This document shows positions 21,399 through 32,573 of a stretch of DNA of 64,000 nt, one piece after another. Position 1 is the stretch's first letter, and every line of letters begins with the position of its first letter. The notes under the pieces are model-generated. The model was not told where the DNA came from. It saw only the letters and a list, made by a program, of their open reading frames with translations, and did no database searches. The position numbers and the translations under genes are program-made. This DNA comes from Hypomesus transpacificus (Eukaryota; Chordata; Actinopteri; Osmeriformes; Osmeridae): positions 1,328,460 through 1,392,459 of the forward strand of contig NC_061071.1 in the NCBI RefSeq assembly GCF_021917145.1, given 5' to 3'.

Positions 21399-24300
21399 AT
21401 GGGCTTCGGAGATTTGAAATCACCTGCAGGCCTTAAGGTCCTGAATGCGTTTTTGTCAGACAAGAGCTACATTGAGGGGTTGGTATTAACCTTTACTACA
21501 TTTTTACTCGCGTTCTCGGCCTCTGTGCCTGCCATGGCTTGTGACGTCGTCAAGAATGAGGCGGGTACGGCCTAGCTAGCTGCAGCTGAAGCAGGGTTAC
21601 TGTGGAAGCTACTACTTAGTTAGCCAACGTTTATTGGATCAGTCTTGAGTGATATTTGAGGCAGCTTTTAGGGAAGCAGGAACATTTACGTTTTCTTGGG
21701 TTAGGGTTAGCAAGCTTTGGCGAGTTCTGCTTTTGGCATTAGGAGCACAAGTAAAATCACAGTTGAAACTGATATCCGATGTTAGTAATATGAGGAATGT
21801 ATATTATATGAATGTGTACGTGTGCTGGGTGTTAGGCTCAGCTATGGGGAGTTTTAAACCCTGTCTTGTCCTGGTCACCTGTGTGTGCAGGTACGTGCCG
21901 TCTCAAGCGGACGTGGCCGTGTTTGACGCCATCTCGTCTCCCCCCTCCACAGAGCTGTGCCACGCGCTGCGCTGGTACAACCACATTAAGTCCTACCAGC
22001 GGGAGAAGACCAGGTGCGTCTCGTGTTGATGTGACAGTTATTATCTGTGGTTCCTGAAGGTCTGGTTATATGATGATCTTTAACACCATCTTTCGCCTGA
22101 TAAATTTGATGCACAATTTAAAATGCCTGATTGACCATGACCAGTGAGTGTGCAGTAGCGTGTGGGTAGTGTGAGATGTGTCTCACGACCCTCTGCCCCC
22201 CAGCCTCCCCGGGGTGAAGAAGCCCTTGGCCCAGTATGGCCCCTCGGGGGTCGAGGACCAGACCGCCGCAGACGCTAAGGATGACGACGACCTCGACCTG
22301 TTTGGCTCCGATGAGGAGGAGGTAAGATTGAGGGGGGGGGGGGGGGGTACTATGGGGGCTAGGTGCTCTGCAGCTTTTAGGGCTGGGATCAGGGACTCGT
22401 AGCCACAGGCAGGGCAGGTATGAGTTGGTACCACAACTAGATCAGCCCTATTTATCTTAGACAGAAGCAATGACTTCTAATGGCAGTATTCGGTTTCTAG
22501 TACTCATCTACCTGTGCCTCCAGCTGATCCAACCCTCCGTCTTGATGTATCATCTGCTTGCTGCTGGCTTGAGGGCCACTCCTAACCTTTGACCTTCTCC
22601 TTTAGGACGAGGAGGCTATCAGGTTGAAGGAGGAGCGCGTGGCAGCCTACAACGCCAAAAAGTCCAAGAGTACGCTTCTCCATATCTGGATCATCCACAA
22701 GCTCAAACACAGACCTACCCCCCCAACACCAGTTCACACACAGACCTGCCCCCCCCCCCCCTACCAAGAGGGCTTCCTCTGTCATACTGAAGTGTATTAG
22801 TTGGCAAGCCTATGATGATCAACTCACCATCTTTCGTCTGATATGTGATGGACACCACTTTGACCTGATGGCTCCCAGATGTTCCAAGAGCCTCTGGTTT
22901 GGTGTCTGCCCCCGCCAGGAGGTAACCACTGGGTCTTGTATTCACAGAGCCGATTCTCATTGCAAAGTCGTCGATTCTGTTGGATGTGAAGCCCTGGGAC
23001 GATGAGACAGACATGGCCAAGCTGGAGGAATGTGTTCGCAGCATCCAGTTGGACGGCTTGCTCTGGGGGCAGTGTAAGTAACCGCTTCATGTAACAGTTG
23101 AATTGATTAAACTTCAGTATATTTATTTTAAAGGGGTCATTGACTGGGTTTTTTGGATATTTCACACTGTTATTTAGGGTCTCTGAATAGGGTATGTAAC
23201 ATAGGGTATGTAACATTGGTTAGGATGAAAATGGCCCCGGTGCTGTTTAATGCCCCCTGGTGCTTCCTTTGAAAATGTCCCGGGAAAAACATTTGGTTTT
23301 CTTATTTTATGGTATGCTCATTAAGTGGTTTTTCCCGCAAGCTGTAGTATGATTTTGTCGGTAAGTTATTAGTAATGCCAACATATCCTGTATCTAACAC
23401 CTGCCTTTCTCCAGTTCTTTCAAATAGAGCTAGACAAGCATTAGCAATAGGCTAGACTGCTATTCGTTTTCTGACCATTTTTTCGGAAGCTTCCCTTATA
23501 ATGCCACCTACAGCTAGTCTAGAGTAATTTGCTAAGTAAGGTGTTTTGAAACGTGTTTAGCATTCTACCTATGCTAGATACAGGAGACGTTAGCATTGCT
23601 AATAGGCTAACTGTTAGCGACAAAATCATACATACAGCTTGCGTTTGTGATGAGCATACGGTCGGAACAGCACCTCTTTTCAGCAACAGCGGCTTAGCAA
23701 ATCCTTCTTTAAATTGTCCAAGTTTTCATTCAAAACAGTTTGGTGAAATGGTTCGAGCAAATGAATGTGTCGAACTTAGCAGGGATCTTCTCATAGAAAA
23801 ACTTCAGCCATATGGAAGCAAATCGTGACCAAAATTCAAATGAAAATGCATTTCCAGAAATGTATTTTCATTTTAAGAATGTGGCTGCATTATTTGACTC
23901 ATAAATCAAATTAGTATTCAATCATCCTATTTGCATTTTCATTTTCTTCTTTAAGACTGCTCATTCTTTCCCTTATTTAAAATGAAAACAAAAAAGACAT
24001 TTGAAATTTAATTTTCAAAATATGCCCCAGCAAATAGATACCAAAATTCAATTTGAAATGTAAAATTTGAAAATGAAAATGCATTTCCAGAAAGCTGACA
24101 AAAGTATCTGAATTTGAATATGAAATATTTGTGTGTCGAATTTCATAAAACTGAAATATATTGCTGTTGAATATATAATATCTGAATTATTTGTATGCCA
24201 AATTTAATATAACTGAATTATTTTGATCCAAAAATAAAACAGTCTAAAATTCAGATTGCAGGAATTCAGATTCTTGAAATTCAGATTGCGGAAATTCAAA

Positions 24301-26179
24301 TTCAGATTGCGGAAATTCAGATTTTGTCTGAACCAGGCCAAAGGTGAAACAGCTTGCTTTCACAGGAAAAAGTAGACCATTTAATAAATAGTTCTCGATG
24401 GACTCGAACGGGATGTGGATGGTTGGTCGTCCCCGTCCCATTTGAGGCTCCACAGCATCCAGCCGTTCCAGGACTGAAGAGAGGTTTACTATGGCAACCT
24501 CATTAATGTGTACGTCTGTGACGGCAGAGTATGCAGCCAAGCTCTCTGTGACTTGTTCTACTCGGTCACGGGCATCAGACTCAGATATATTATTAGTTTC
24601 TACCAGCTCAGCTAATTCTATCAGTGTCTGCACAATTTGAGGGAGCGCCATGATCTGTGATGCGTCCTCTAAAGACCCGGCAATTCAATCAATTTCCCGG
24701 CACATTTGCCATGTAATGCAATGCGTATGTGCACACCGCCCCCTACCGAACAAGATGGGTAGCTCGGTCAGCAGGGAGCTGAAGAAGAGCGGCTACTGAC
24801 GTCACTCAACTGCGCCGCTCAGAATGCATTTTCGTTTTCGAATTATGGGCAGTTCTTTGCGGGCAGAACATGAAAATGAAAATGCAATGTCCGCTCAGTA
24901 CTAATCAGTACTAATTTGATTTATGAGTCAAATAATGCAGCCACATTCTTAAAATGAAAATGCATTTCTGGAAATACATTTGAATTTGAATACTGGTCAC
25001 GATTTTGCAGCCACGTTCTTAAAATGAAAATGCATTTCTGGAAATGCATTTGAATTTGAATTGTGGTCACGATTTTGCAGCCACGTTCTTGAAAATGAAA
25101 ATGCATTTCTGGAAATGCATTTGAATTGTGGTCACGATTTTGCAGCCACGTTCTTAAAATGAAAATGCATTTGCATTTTCATTTTAAAATTTTACATTTC
25201 AAATTGAATTTTGGTATCTATTTGCTGGGGCATATTTTGAAAATTAAATTTCAAATGTCTTTTCGTTTTCATTTTAATTAAGGGAAAGAATGAGCAGTCT
25301 TAAAGATGAAAATGCAAATAGGATGATTGAATACTAATTTGATTTGAGTCAAATAATGCAGCCACATTCTTAAAATGAAAATGCATTTCTGGAAATGCAT
25401 TTTCATTTGAATTTTGGTCACGATTTGCTTCCATACAGCCATGCCCCTCGAGTGTCTGGTTCCTTTGGAAGATTATGAAGTGTCAGCATTCCCAGTACAG
25501 CCTGGAACACTGCATTTACGATGGTCCATTTTCAATATACTTTCAAACTTCCTCCTTTGTTGTTCATGTGGAAGTACACAGAGCAGCGCACAGCTAAACT
25601 AGTGTCTAAGATCCTGGGCCAGAACACCAGAGGGCTGGCCTGTATATAAATGTTGGGGTGTGACAAAGGTGATGCTATATTTGTGACGTCACAAATGCAG
25701 CTTTTTCAAAACCGATCGTTCTACAGCTGCAGTTTCAAATTGTGAGATTTAGATGGGAAAGGGGTGTCAATGGACTTTGAGGTTCACTGTATGTCCATTT
25801 TACCCACCGAACTGTCGTTATTCAACAATGTCAAGGTATAATCGGTTTTGCAATCAATGACCCCTTTAAAGAAGCAGTTAAGGAGGACAGAAATCTTTCT
25901 GCGGTTAATGTTGTACCTCCTGAGATCTGTTACTATGGTGACTTAACGTGCCATGTCCCCCTGTTAATGTTGTACCTCCTGAGATCTGTTACTATGGTGA
26001 CCAACGTGCCATGTCCCCCTGCAGCCAAGCTGGTGCCAGTGGGCTACGGGATCAAGAAGTTACAGATCTCCTGCGTGGTGGAGGATGACAAGGTGGGCAC
26101 CGACAGCCTGGAGGAGCTCATCACTGCCTTCGAGGACTACGTGCAGTCCATGGACGTGGCCGCCTTCAACAAGATTTAG
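21399..26179 (+). CDS. eef1b2: Elongation factor 1-beta (eEF1B2), six coding exons
   Basis: Coding exons are 21399-21478, 21891-22013, 22204-22321, 22606-22669, 22948-23073 and 26025-26179, giving 666 nt (221 aa; human 225 aa). The first donor is a weak GTTGGT; all phases agree. Sequence markers in order: [37 protein letters not shown] with [13 protein letters not shown] (GST-like N-terminal domain), [14 protein letters not shown] (acidic linker with CK2-type serine), [16 protein letters not shown], and the C-terminal exchange domain ending [14 protein letters not shown]. eEF1B2 exchanges GDP for GTP on eEF1A during translation elongation in the cytoplasm. A 5'TOP-like start fits translation-factor regulation. 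Introns 2 and 4 carry snoRNA candidates, and intron 5 carries a long inverted-repeat transposon. Confidence 0.96.
22062..22138 (+). ncRNA. snord51: Box C/D snoRNA candidate in eef1b2 intron 2
   Basis: Box C ATGATGA at 22070-22076, D' CTGA at 22097-22100, C' TTGATGC at 22106-22112 and box D CTGA at 22127-22130. The sequence before D' (CACCATCTTTCG) is complementary to the conserved 28S rRNA segment CGAAAGATGGTG. Human EEF1B2 hosts SNORD51, which I recall as targeting this 28S region. The closing stem is imperfect (CTGGT with ACCAG). The symbol is by host gene and guide, not alignment. Confidence 0.7.
22806..22874 (+). ncRNA. snord51: Second box C/D snoRNA candidate with the same guide, eef1b2 intron 4
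   Basis: Box C ATGATGA at 22812-22818, D' CTGA at 22838-22841, C' GTGATGG at 22845-22851 and box D CTGA at 22865-22868. A short closing stem AGCC/GGCT sits right beside the C and D boxes. The D' guide CACCATCTTTCG is identical to that of the intron 2 candidate, so the two are probably duplicates. Confidence 0.75.
23811..25435. mobile_element. DNA transposon with inverted repeats of about 280 bp, in eef1b2 intron 5
   Basis: The left end TATGGAAGCAAATCGTGACC (23811) is matched by its reverse complement ending at 25435. Similarity continues inward about 280 bp on both sides (left to about 24090, right from about 25155). The 6-bp sequence CAGCCA flanks both ends (23805-23810 and 25436-25441), as expected for a target-site duplication. 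Parts of the end sequence recur in tandem at 24905-25160. An internal minus-strand frame is described separately. A 6-bp duplication fits superfamilies such as IS3EU or Dada, but I cannot assign it. Confidence 0.75.
24244..24651 (-). CDS. Transposon-internal open frame, possible transposase N-terminal remnant
   Basis: A 135-codon frame starting [18 protein letters not shown] and containing [25 protein letters not shown]-x-IPxE pattern resembles the region ahead of integrase-core domains in fish transposon proteins. This is a resemblance from memory only. The C-terminal third is a repeat-derived EFPQSEF tail, and no catalytic domain follows, so the copy is non-autonomous. Confidence 0.35.
   Translation of the reverse strand: MALPQIVQTLIELAELVETNNISESDARDRVEQVTESLAAYSAVTDVHINEVAIVNLSSVLERLDAVEPQMGRGRPTIHIPFESIENYLLNGLLFPVKASCFTFGLVQTKSEFPQSEFEFPQSEFQESEFLQSEF
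25904..26020 (+). repeat. 59-bp direct duplication before eef1b2 exon 6
   Basis: Two near-identical copies containing GTTAATGTTGTACCTCCTGA and ending in CATGTCCCCCT, at 25904 and 25963. The second runs directly into the GCAG acceptor of the last exon at 26025, so the branch point and pyrimidine region are duplicated. Confidence 0.85.
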
Positions 26180-26185
26180 ACATGC

Positions 26186-26191
26186 AATAAA
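26186..26191 (+). other. Polyadenylation signal of eef1b2
   Basis: AATAAA seven bases after the TAG stop, giving an unusually short 3' UTR. Confidence 0.8.
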
Positions 26192-27455
26192 GCACTTCAC
26201 ATTGATTCATTGATTGTCAAGTTGTTTTTTTGTAAATCAGTTCTAGGCGTCACTCACTCTGACTGTCTGTGCCAGGGACAGCAGGCAATGTGGACTTGGG
26301 ATATTACATTTATTTGATACGTTTAAGCGTGTAAATGTATAGCTGGCATCGTGTGTCGCAAAGGCTACTGGATGGTTGGCGCTATGGCTAGATGGTTTAA
26401 GCTGAACTTGTGTGCAGCGGTTGGACGTTGACGCCGGTAAGTGGGCGTGTCCCCGCCATGCTCCACCTGTGACGTCAATACATGGGAAGAGCACGGCAAA
26501 AATACGGATGCCGATGAGACCCGCGTGGGATAACTTCAACAAAAGGTGATTTCAGCTGGGGCATGCACGCGTACCTAACTTTAAACTACAGGAAATGCTT
26601 TAGATACAAAACAGGAAGTCAGTGGCGCCCAACCATCATTCAACAAACCATTTTCATCCTTGGCAGGCAACGTGGAGGCTAGCTAGTCAGCCAGCCATGC
26701 AGTTCCATGTTTAACACTAAAAGATGTTTGCCACTCTTAACTTGCCGAATCATATTCTAGCTACGTAATTCACCCCGACACGTCTTACAACCGCAAAATA
26801 AAGGATAGGCTAGTTTGCCGCATATGCTTACGTTTCTCTTAAGTCCCATTATATCCCGCTAGCTTCTCGGGGTGACAGATGAATCGTACAGTAGGCCATC
26901 TGCATCGTCTGCCTCCGTTTCGGCCAATCAAAAAACCGTTTGCTGGCTGGCCCGGTAAGTTTGGAGCGTTTTGTAGGCTAGCTAGTGACTGGGCAGGGCA
27001 GTGCCGATTAAGGCTAGCCACGGTAGCTCGTATAAATATTAAATGAACATTAAACATTTTTAGGACACTACGCGGTGAGTAACTTTGTTGCAGATGTGAA
27101 TGTTACATTGAAAATTATTCGCCAGCAAGCTGATTTTCAAATAACGACGTGTATCAATCAGCCAAAGCTATGCACATCTGCTAGCACACAATCTGTCCAA
27201 TATATGTGTAGCAACGCATTGAAAGTATCTCCATTCACAACTTGTTGCAGGTCTGTCGGAGTCAGCGCCCGGGCTACTCGGGTGACGGGAAGTTAATCTG
27301 ACTGCGATCATGTCACTGGTTAACCCGAAGCCGGTGCTTTAGTAAATCGACCCACTATATGTGAGTATTGTGGTCAGCATCACATATAAGGACTACTGTG
27401 TCTGATTAACTTTTGTGAATGAAGCTAATTTAGTCTTTCCTATGCAGGCCTGAAC
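26192..27455. other. eef1b2 to zdbf2 intergenic region and zdbf2 5' UTR
   Basis: About 1.26 kb. CpG-containing sequence around 26,870-27,080 ends in a donor-like CGCG/GTGAGTAAC near 27072, which could close a non-coding first zdbf2 exon. No other coding sequence recognised. Confidence 0.4.
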
Positions 27456-30400
27456 ATGCCTGCTGAAGAGCCTGTACAAGGTAAAGCTCAAAAATATTAC
27501 CCTTGAAAAATGTGACTAGTTTAATCCAGGTTAAACTCAGTGAAATTGTTTTCTCAATACATTTTACATAAAGCCCCACACATGAGTGAGATATAGGACA
27601 TAAGGTGTGTGTGTTTTCACAGATGCAGAGCAGAGACAAACTGGTCCCACCTGCAGGTAAATCACACCTGGACCAAAACCACCTCCTCTCTAAACGACAC
27701 ATCCAGTCTTTTTTGGGGGTTGGCTGGTGGAGTCACAATGCTGTCTCTGTGCTGGTGGAGTCACAGTGCTGTCTCTGTGCTGGTGGAGTCACAGTGTGGC
27801 TGCTGGTGGAGTCACAATGCTGTCTCCCTGCTGGTGGAGTCACAGTGCTGTCTCTGTGCTAGTGGAGTCACAGTGCTGTCTCTGTGCTGGTGGCGTCACA
27901 GTGCTGTCTCTGTGCTAGTGGAGTCACAGTGCTGTCTCTGTGCTGGTGGAGTCACAGTGCTGTCTCTGTGCTAGTGGAGTCACAGTGCTGTCTCTGCTGG
28001 TGGAGTCACAGTGCTGTCTCTGCTGGTGGAGTCACAATGCTGTCTCCCTGCTGGTGGAGTCACAGTGCTGTCTCTGTGCTGGTGGAGTCACAGTGCTGTC
28101 TCTGTGCTGGTGGCGTCACAGTGCTGTCTCTGTGCTAGTGAAGTCACAGTGCTGTCTCTGCTGGTGGAGTCACAATGCTGTCTCCCTGCTGGTGGAGTCA
28201 CAGTGCTGTCTCTGTGCTGGTGGAGTCACAGTGCTGTCTCTGTGCTGGTGGAGTCACAGTGCTGTCTCTGTGCTGGTGGTGTCACAGTGCTGTCTCTGTG
28301 CCAGTGGAGTCACAGTGCTGTCTCTGTGCTGGTGGAGTCACAGTGCTGTCTCTGCTGGTGGAGTCACAGTGCTGTCTCTGTGCTGGTGGAGTCACAGTGC
28401 TGTCTCTGTGCTGGTGGAGTCACAGTGCTGTCTCTGCTGGTGGAGTCACAGTGCTGTCTCTGTGCTGGTGGAGTCACAGTGCTGTCTCTCTCTGTGTCAG
28501 GTTGAGTGGGGAGGCAGGGCCATCCAGAGGAGAGGCGGGACCGTCCAGAGGGGAGGCGTGGCCGTCCAGAGGGGAGGCGTGGCCGTCCAGGGGAGAGGCG
28601 GGTCCGTCCAGGGGAGAGGCGGGACCGTCCAGAGGGGAGGCGTGGCCGTCCAGAGGGGAGGCGGGGCCGTCCAGAGGGGAGGCGTGGCCATCCAGAGGAG
28701 AGGCGGGGCCATCCAGAGGGGATGCGGGGCCATCCAGAGTCCCTCCCAGACAGGGCTACTGCAGCTGCTGTCAGGTCGTTTACAACAATGTAGAGCAGGT
28801 ACGCACACACACTCACCAAACCCAGTTATCTGCTCTCAGACATTGTCCATCCCAGTCATTCCCGCTCACTCACTCACTTTCCTTTTATCTGTCTGTTTGG
28901 ATTGGCTGGCCCCTCTGTGGTGCTGTGTGATTGGCTGCAGCACATCCTGAGCGCGGGCCACAGGGAGGTGGTGGGCGGAGCAAGGGCGCAGGTCGTCTCC
29001 GGGAGCATGCTGGAGAGATTCCTGTTGGACGTCATCCAGCACCACCCACACCGCTACGGAGACCCCCGGTAACACATACACAGAGCCCCGGTAACACATA
29101 CACAGAGCCCCGGTAACACATACACAGAGCCCCGGTAACACATACACAGTGCCCCAGTAACACATACACAGAGCCCCGGTAACACATACACAGAGCCCCG
29201 GTAACACATACACAGAGCCCCGGTAACACATACACAGACCCCCGGTAACACATACACAGAGCCCCGGTAACACATACACAGAGCCCCGGTAACACATACA
29301 CAGAGCCCCGGTAACACATACACAGAGCCCCGGTAACACGTATCACATCACCGCCCACAGTAATACACACACATTCAAGCATGCACACTGTCTGTAACCC
29401 ATCTGTGTGTGTGCCTGTGTGTGTGCGTGTGCCTGTGTGTGTGCGTGTGTGCCTGTGTGCCTGTGTGTGTGCCTGTGTGTTTGTGTGTGTGTAGGCCCAG
29501 CCACGCTGACCTGCCGTCCCTGGGCAGTGCTCAGTCCCCCAGGAAGCAGCTGGATGTGTGTGTGTCAGAGGAGGATGGCTTGTCTCTGTCCACAAGGGAG
29601 CTCCTCCCCAGCTCCGCCAGCTCCTCCTGCCAGCTGCTCCATGTCCAGGAGACGCACACACACTCCCCCAGACCGTGCAGCCCCCACACCCCTCCTCTTC
29701 ACAGGAAAGCTCACCGGAAGACCAACCGGCGGAGAGAGAGATGCTCCTCCTCCTCCTCCTCCCTCGCCCCTCGGGGACTCTCTCTTCCCCATCAGCGGCC
29801 CGGGCCAGGGTCCCCGGACCCCAAGCCCAGAAAGAGGGACAGGAAACAGGATGAAACCTTTTCAAGCAATGGCTCTGATGGTGTGGGAGATGTGATAGAG
29901 GAGGTGATCCAGAGACTCTGCTACGGGCGCAGTCCTGCCCTCCACCACCAGGGGGACACAGACAGCTTCCACCTCAGCCTCCCCGCGTCCCTCTGTGAGG
30001 GGTCAGGGGACAGCGAAGACTGGGACGGCCCCGTCCAGGTGGCTCTGGAGGAGTGGAGGGGGGACGGCAGGGCCTTCACCTGCCTCACGGGGGCGCAGGT
30101 GAGCCTGGAGGAGCAGGGCTACAGCAGCCGCCTGGCCTCTGCTCTGCACCCTGCTGGGGCACTCCGCGAGCCCAACATAGAGGAGATCCTGCCCGCCCCA
30201 CCCCACATCCCCCCCTCCTTCCTGGGGAAGACCTGGACGCAGGTGCTGCTGGAGGACGAGCTGAAGGTGGAGGCCATGGTCAGGGAGTTCCGCCAGGGAC
30301 ACTTATTCTGCTACTTCGACAGCGAGTCCCTTGCCAGGTAGGACACACTGTACACGCTTGATTCCAATCTGGATGTTCCTCTGGTGTTCCTCTGGTGTTC

Positions 30401-32212
30401 CTCTGGTGTTCCTCTGGTGTTCCTCTGGTGTTCCTCTGGTGTTCCTCTGGTGTTCCTCTGGTGTTCCTCTGGTGTTCCTCTGTGTTCCGCTGTGTTCCGC
30501 TGTGTTCCTATGGTGTTCCTCTGGTGTTCCTCTGGTGTTCCTCTGATGTTCCTCTGTGTTCCGCTGTGTTCCGCTGTGTTCCTCTGGTGTTCCTCTGGTG
30601 TTCCTCTGGTGTTCCTCTGTGTTCCGCTGTGTTCCGCTGTGTTCCTATGGTGTTCCTCTGGTGTTCCTCTGGTGTTCCTCTGATGTTCCTCTGTGTTCCT
30701 TTGTGTTCCTCTGTGTTCCTTTGTATTCCTCTGATGTTCCTCTGTGTTCCTCTGTGTTCCTTTGTATTCCTCTGTGTTCCTTTGTATTCCTCTGATGTTC
30801 CTCTGTGTTCCTCTGTGTTCCTCTGATGTTCCTCTGGTGTTCCTCCTCTCCCCAGGTGCGGGAGGAGGAGCGGAGACAGGAAGGGGAGGAGCAGAGACAG
30901 GAAGGGGCATGGCCAGAGGATGGGGGAGGCTGGCATCCTTTCCCTTGCCGAGCACGACGACGACCCAGAATGCACCAGGAGGAGGAGTGGACGGAGCTTC
31001 AGGATGGCCTCCAGGTGTCAGGTCGTCAAGGTGAGCCATGGGACCCAGACCACGCCCCTCATCATCCCCAGAGTCCGACCAGCCCCCGCCTGCCAGACAG
31101 CCATCCCTCTGGACAGCCTTGCTCCCTGCCAGGACCTCTCCACTGACCCCGAGACGACCCCCCAGGCGAGGGCCGGGCCTCTGCACCTGCCCCCCTCCTA
31201 CTTGCGCATCATGACGCCGCTGCAGCCCAGCACCGCACTGCTCTACATCCTGTCGTCCCCTGGCAACCAGGACACCACGCCCCGCCTCAAACCAGTCGCC
31301 AGGGGCAACGGCAGGAAGAGGAGAAGGTCGAGCGAGGGGGAGGGCGGAGATGTGGGGGTAAAGGTCAAATACAAGCGGGTTCCCCTAAGGTACTATGACC
31401 CGGCTACCAACCGGATTCTCAAGACCCCCCCCAGGGGCCTCCTGCCCCCCCTGGCGCCCGGGGCCCCCCGGCCCCCACAGCCACACGTGGTTAGACAGCT
31501 GTTCAGGAACCTTGGTCCAGACATTAACTCAGAGAGGCTGGGCCGCGAGGGGAAAGACATACGGACGAGGCAGGGGGGAGGAGGGGGGAGAGACGGGTCC
31601 GGGGGGAGTCGGGAGAGAGGGAGGAGCGCGGGCAGCACCGCGTCGGGATCACAGCTAGAGCCTGGGGTGAAAGGTCAGGGGTCATCAGAGGCGGGGTCGT
31701 CTGTGACCTCACCCTTCAGCCGCTCCTCGCTGTCCAATAGCAGCCGCTTCCTCCTGGCCACGCTCACCCCTGACTCAACCCCCCTCCCGGAGGCCCCACG
31801 GCCCCCCCGCAGGGTCCCCCGGCCAGACCCCCCCTGCCCAGAGAGACGCCCGGCCCCCCCCTACAGGCTGCGTAGACCAGGGGGGAGGAGGAGGGATGGG
31901 AGGGAGGGAGGGAGGAGAGGGAGGGAGGGGAGAGGGAGGAGGAGGGAGGGGAAGTCCGTCTCCCGAGGTTCACAGAGAGGACAACATCCCAGGATCATAA
32001 CTCCGCCAGCCAAGGGCCTCTCCCCGCCAGCCCAGCCCAGGAAAGGGGCCTCCCAAAGGGCTGTGGAGAACAGGCAACTCCCCAGGTCTGGCAGCCCTGC
32101 CAAGGCCTCCACTTCTCTCAAAACATCCAGGGTAGTAGGGCTTAGAACTTCCCCCAGACTCACTCCTACCCCCATCCCCCATCATTCACTACGTAGGAGG
32201 GAGAAGAGGTGA
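27456..32212 (+). CDS. zdbf2: ZDBF2-type protein with DBF4-type zinc finger, six coding exons
   Basis: Coding exons are 27456-27480, 27623-27656, 28501-28798, 28941-29068, 29495-30337 and 30856-32212 (2,685 nt, 894 aa). All phases close. The DBF-type finger crosses exons 3-4: RQGYCSCCQVVYNNVEQ, then HILSAGHREVV, giving C-x2-C and H-x5-H. It is followed by MLERFLLDVIQHHPHRYGD, the order seen in mammalian ZDBF2. Later blocks include PSFLGKTWTQVLLEDELKVE, YLRIMTPLQPSTALLYILSS and VPLRYYDPATNRILKTP. Mammalian ZDBF2 is imprinted and much longer; its molecular role is poorly known. Adjacency to eef1b2 and dytn supports the assignment, as these lie close together in human 2q33. The finger is preceded here by about 100 residues, mostly a heptapeptide repeat, whereas the mammalian protein starts almost at the finger. 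Confidence 0.85.
27725..28492. repeat. 28-bp minisatellite in zdbf2 intron 2
   Basis: About 27 units containing GTGGAGTCACAGTGCTGTCT and CTGTGCTG, some shortened by 3 bp. It ends within 10 bp of the exon 3 acceptor. Confidence 0.95.
28510..28740 (+). repeat. In-frame 21-bp coding repeat in zdbf2 exon 3
   Basis: Eleven heptapeptides GEAGPSR or GEAWPSR (one GDAGPSR) ending just before VPPRQGYCSCC of the zinc finger. Confidence 0.92.
29059..29340 (+). repeat. 23-bp minisatellite that repeats the zdbf2 intron 4 splice donor
   Basis: About 12 units of CCCCGGTAACACATACACAG plus AGC. The first unit straddles the exon 4 end (CCCCG/GTAACA at 29068/29069), so every unit holds a near copy of the true 5' splice site. 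Confidence 0.9.
29400..29492. repeat. TG-rich microsatellite
   Basis: Imperfect TGTGTGCC/TGTGTGCG run that forms the tract before the zdbf2 exon 5 acceptor. Confidence 0.8.
30372..30848. repeat. 11-bp minisatellite filling zdbf2 intron 5
   Basis: About 43 units of CTCTGGTGTTC and the 10-bp CTCTGTGTTC variant. It occupies nearly the entire 518-bp intron, including the pyrimidine tract before the exon 6 acceptor. Confidence 0.95.
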
Positions 32213-32475
32213 GGAAGGAGACTGAGGAGGAGAGGCAGGTGAGGAGGAGAATGAGGAAAGGAGGAGAGGAGAAGGAGTTGGGGCGAGGGAGGTGAGGAGG
32301 AGGAGGAGAGGATTTGGGGAGGTGGGGAGGAGGAGAGGATTGAACAACCTTGTCTTCCCACAAATGCTCTGTCCTGATTGGTGTAGAGCTGTGTGTCCCC
32401 TCCTCTCATCATGTCATGTTTTGCACAAAGACCAGCAGTGAAAGCTTTCTAGTTTTGAGGTGTCTGTTTTGTTCT

Positions 32476-32481
32476 TTTATT
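32476..32481 (-). other. Candidate polyadenylation signal of dytn
   Basis: AATAAA on the minus strand about 150 bp past the dytn stop. If used, the dytn 3' UTR overlaps the zdbf2 3' UTR. Confidence 0.45.
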
Positions 32482-32573
32482 GTAATTTTTTTTTACAAAT
32501 CAGGATATATTTTTTTAAGCTTATATTTACAATTTTATCAAACACTTGTTAGTTTCATAACGAATGAATGTAC

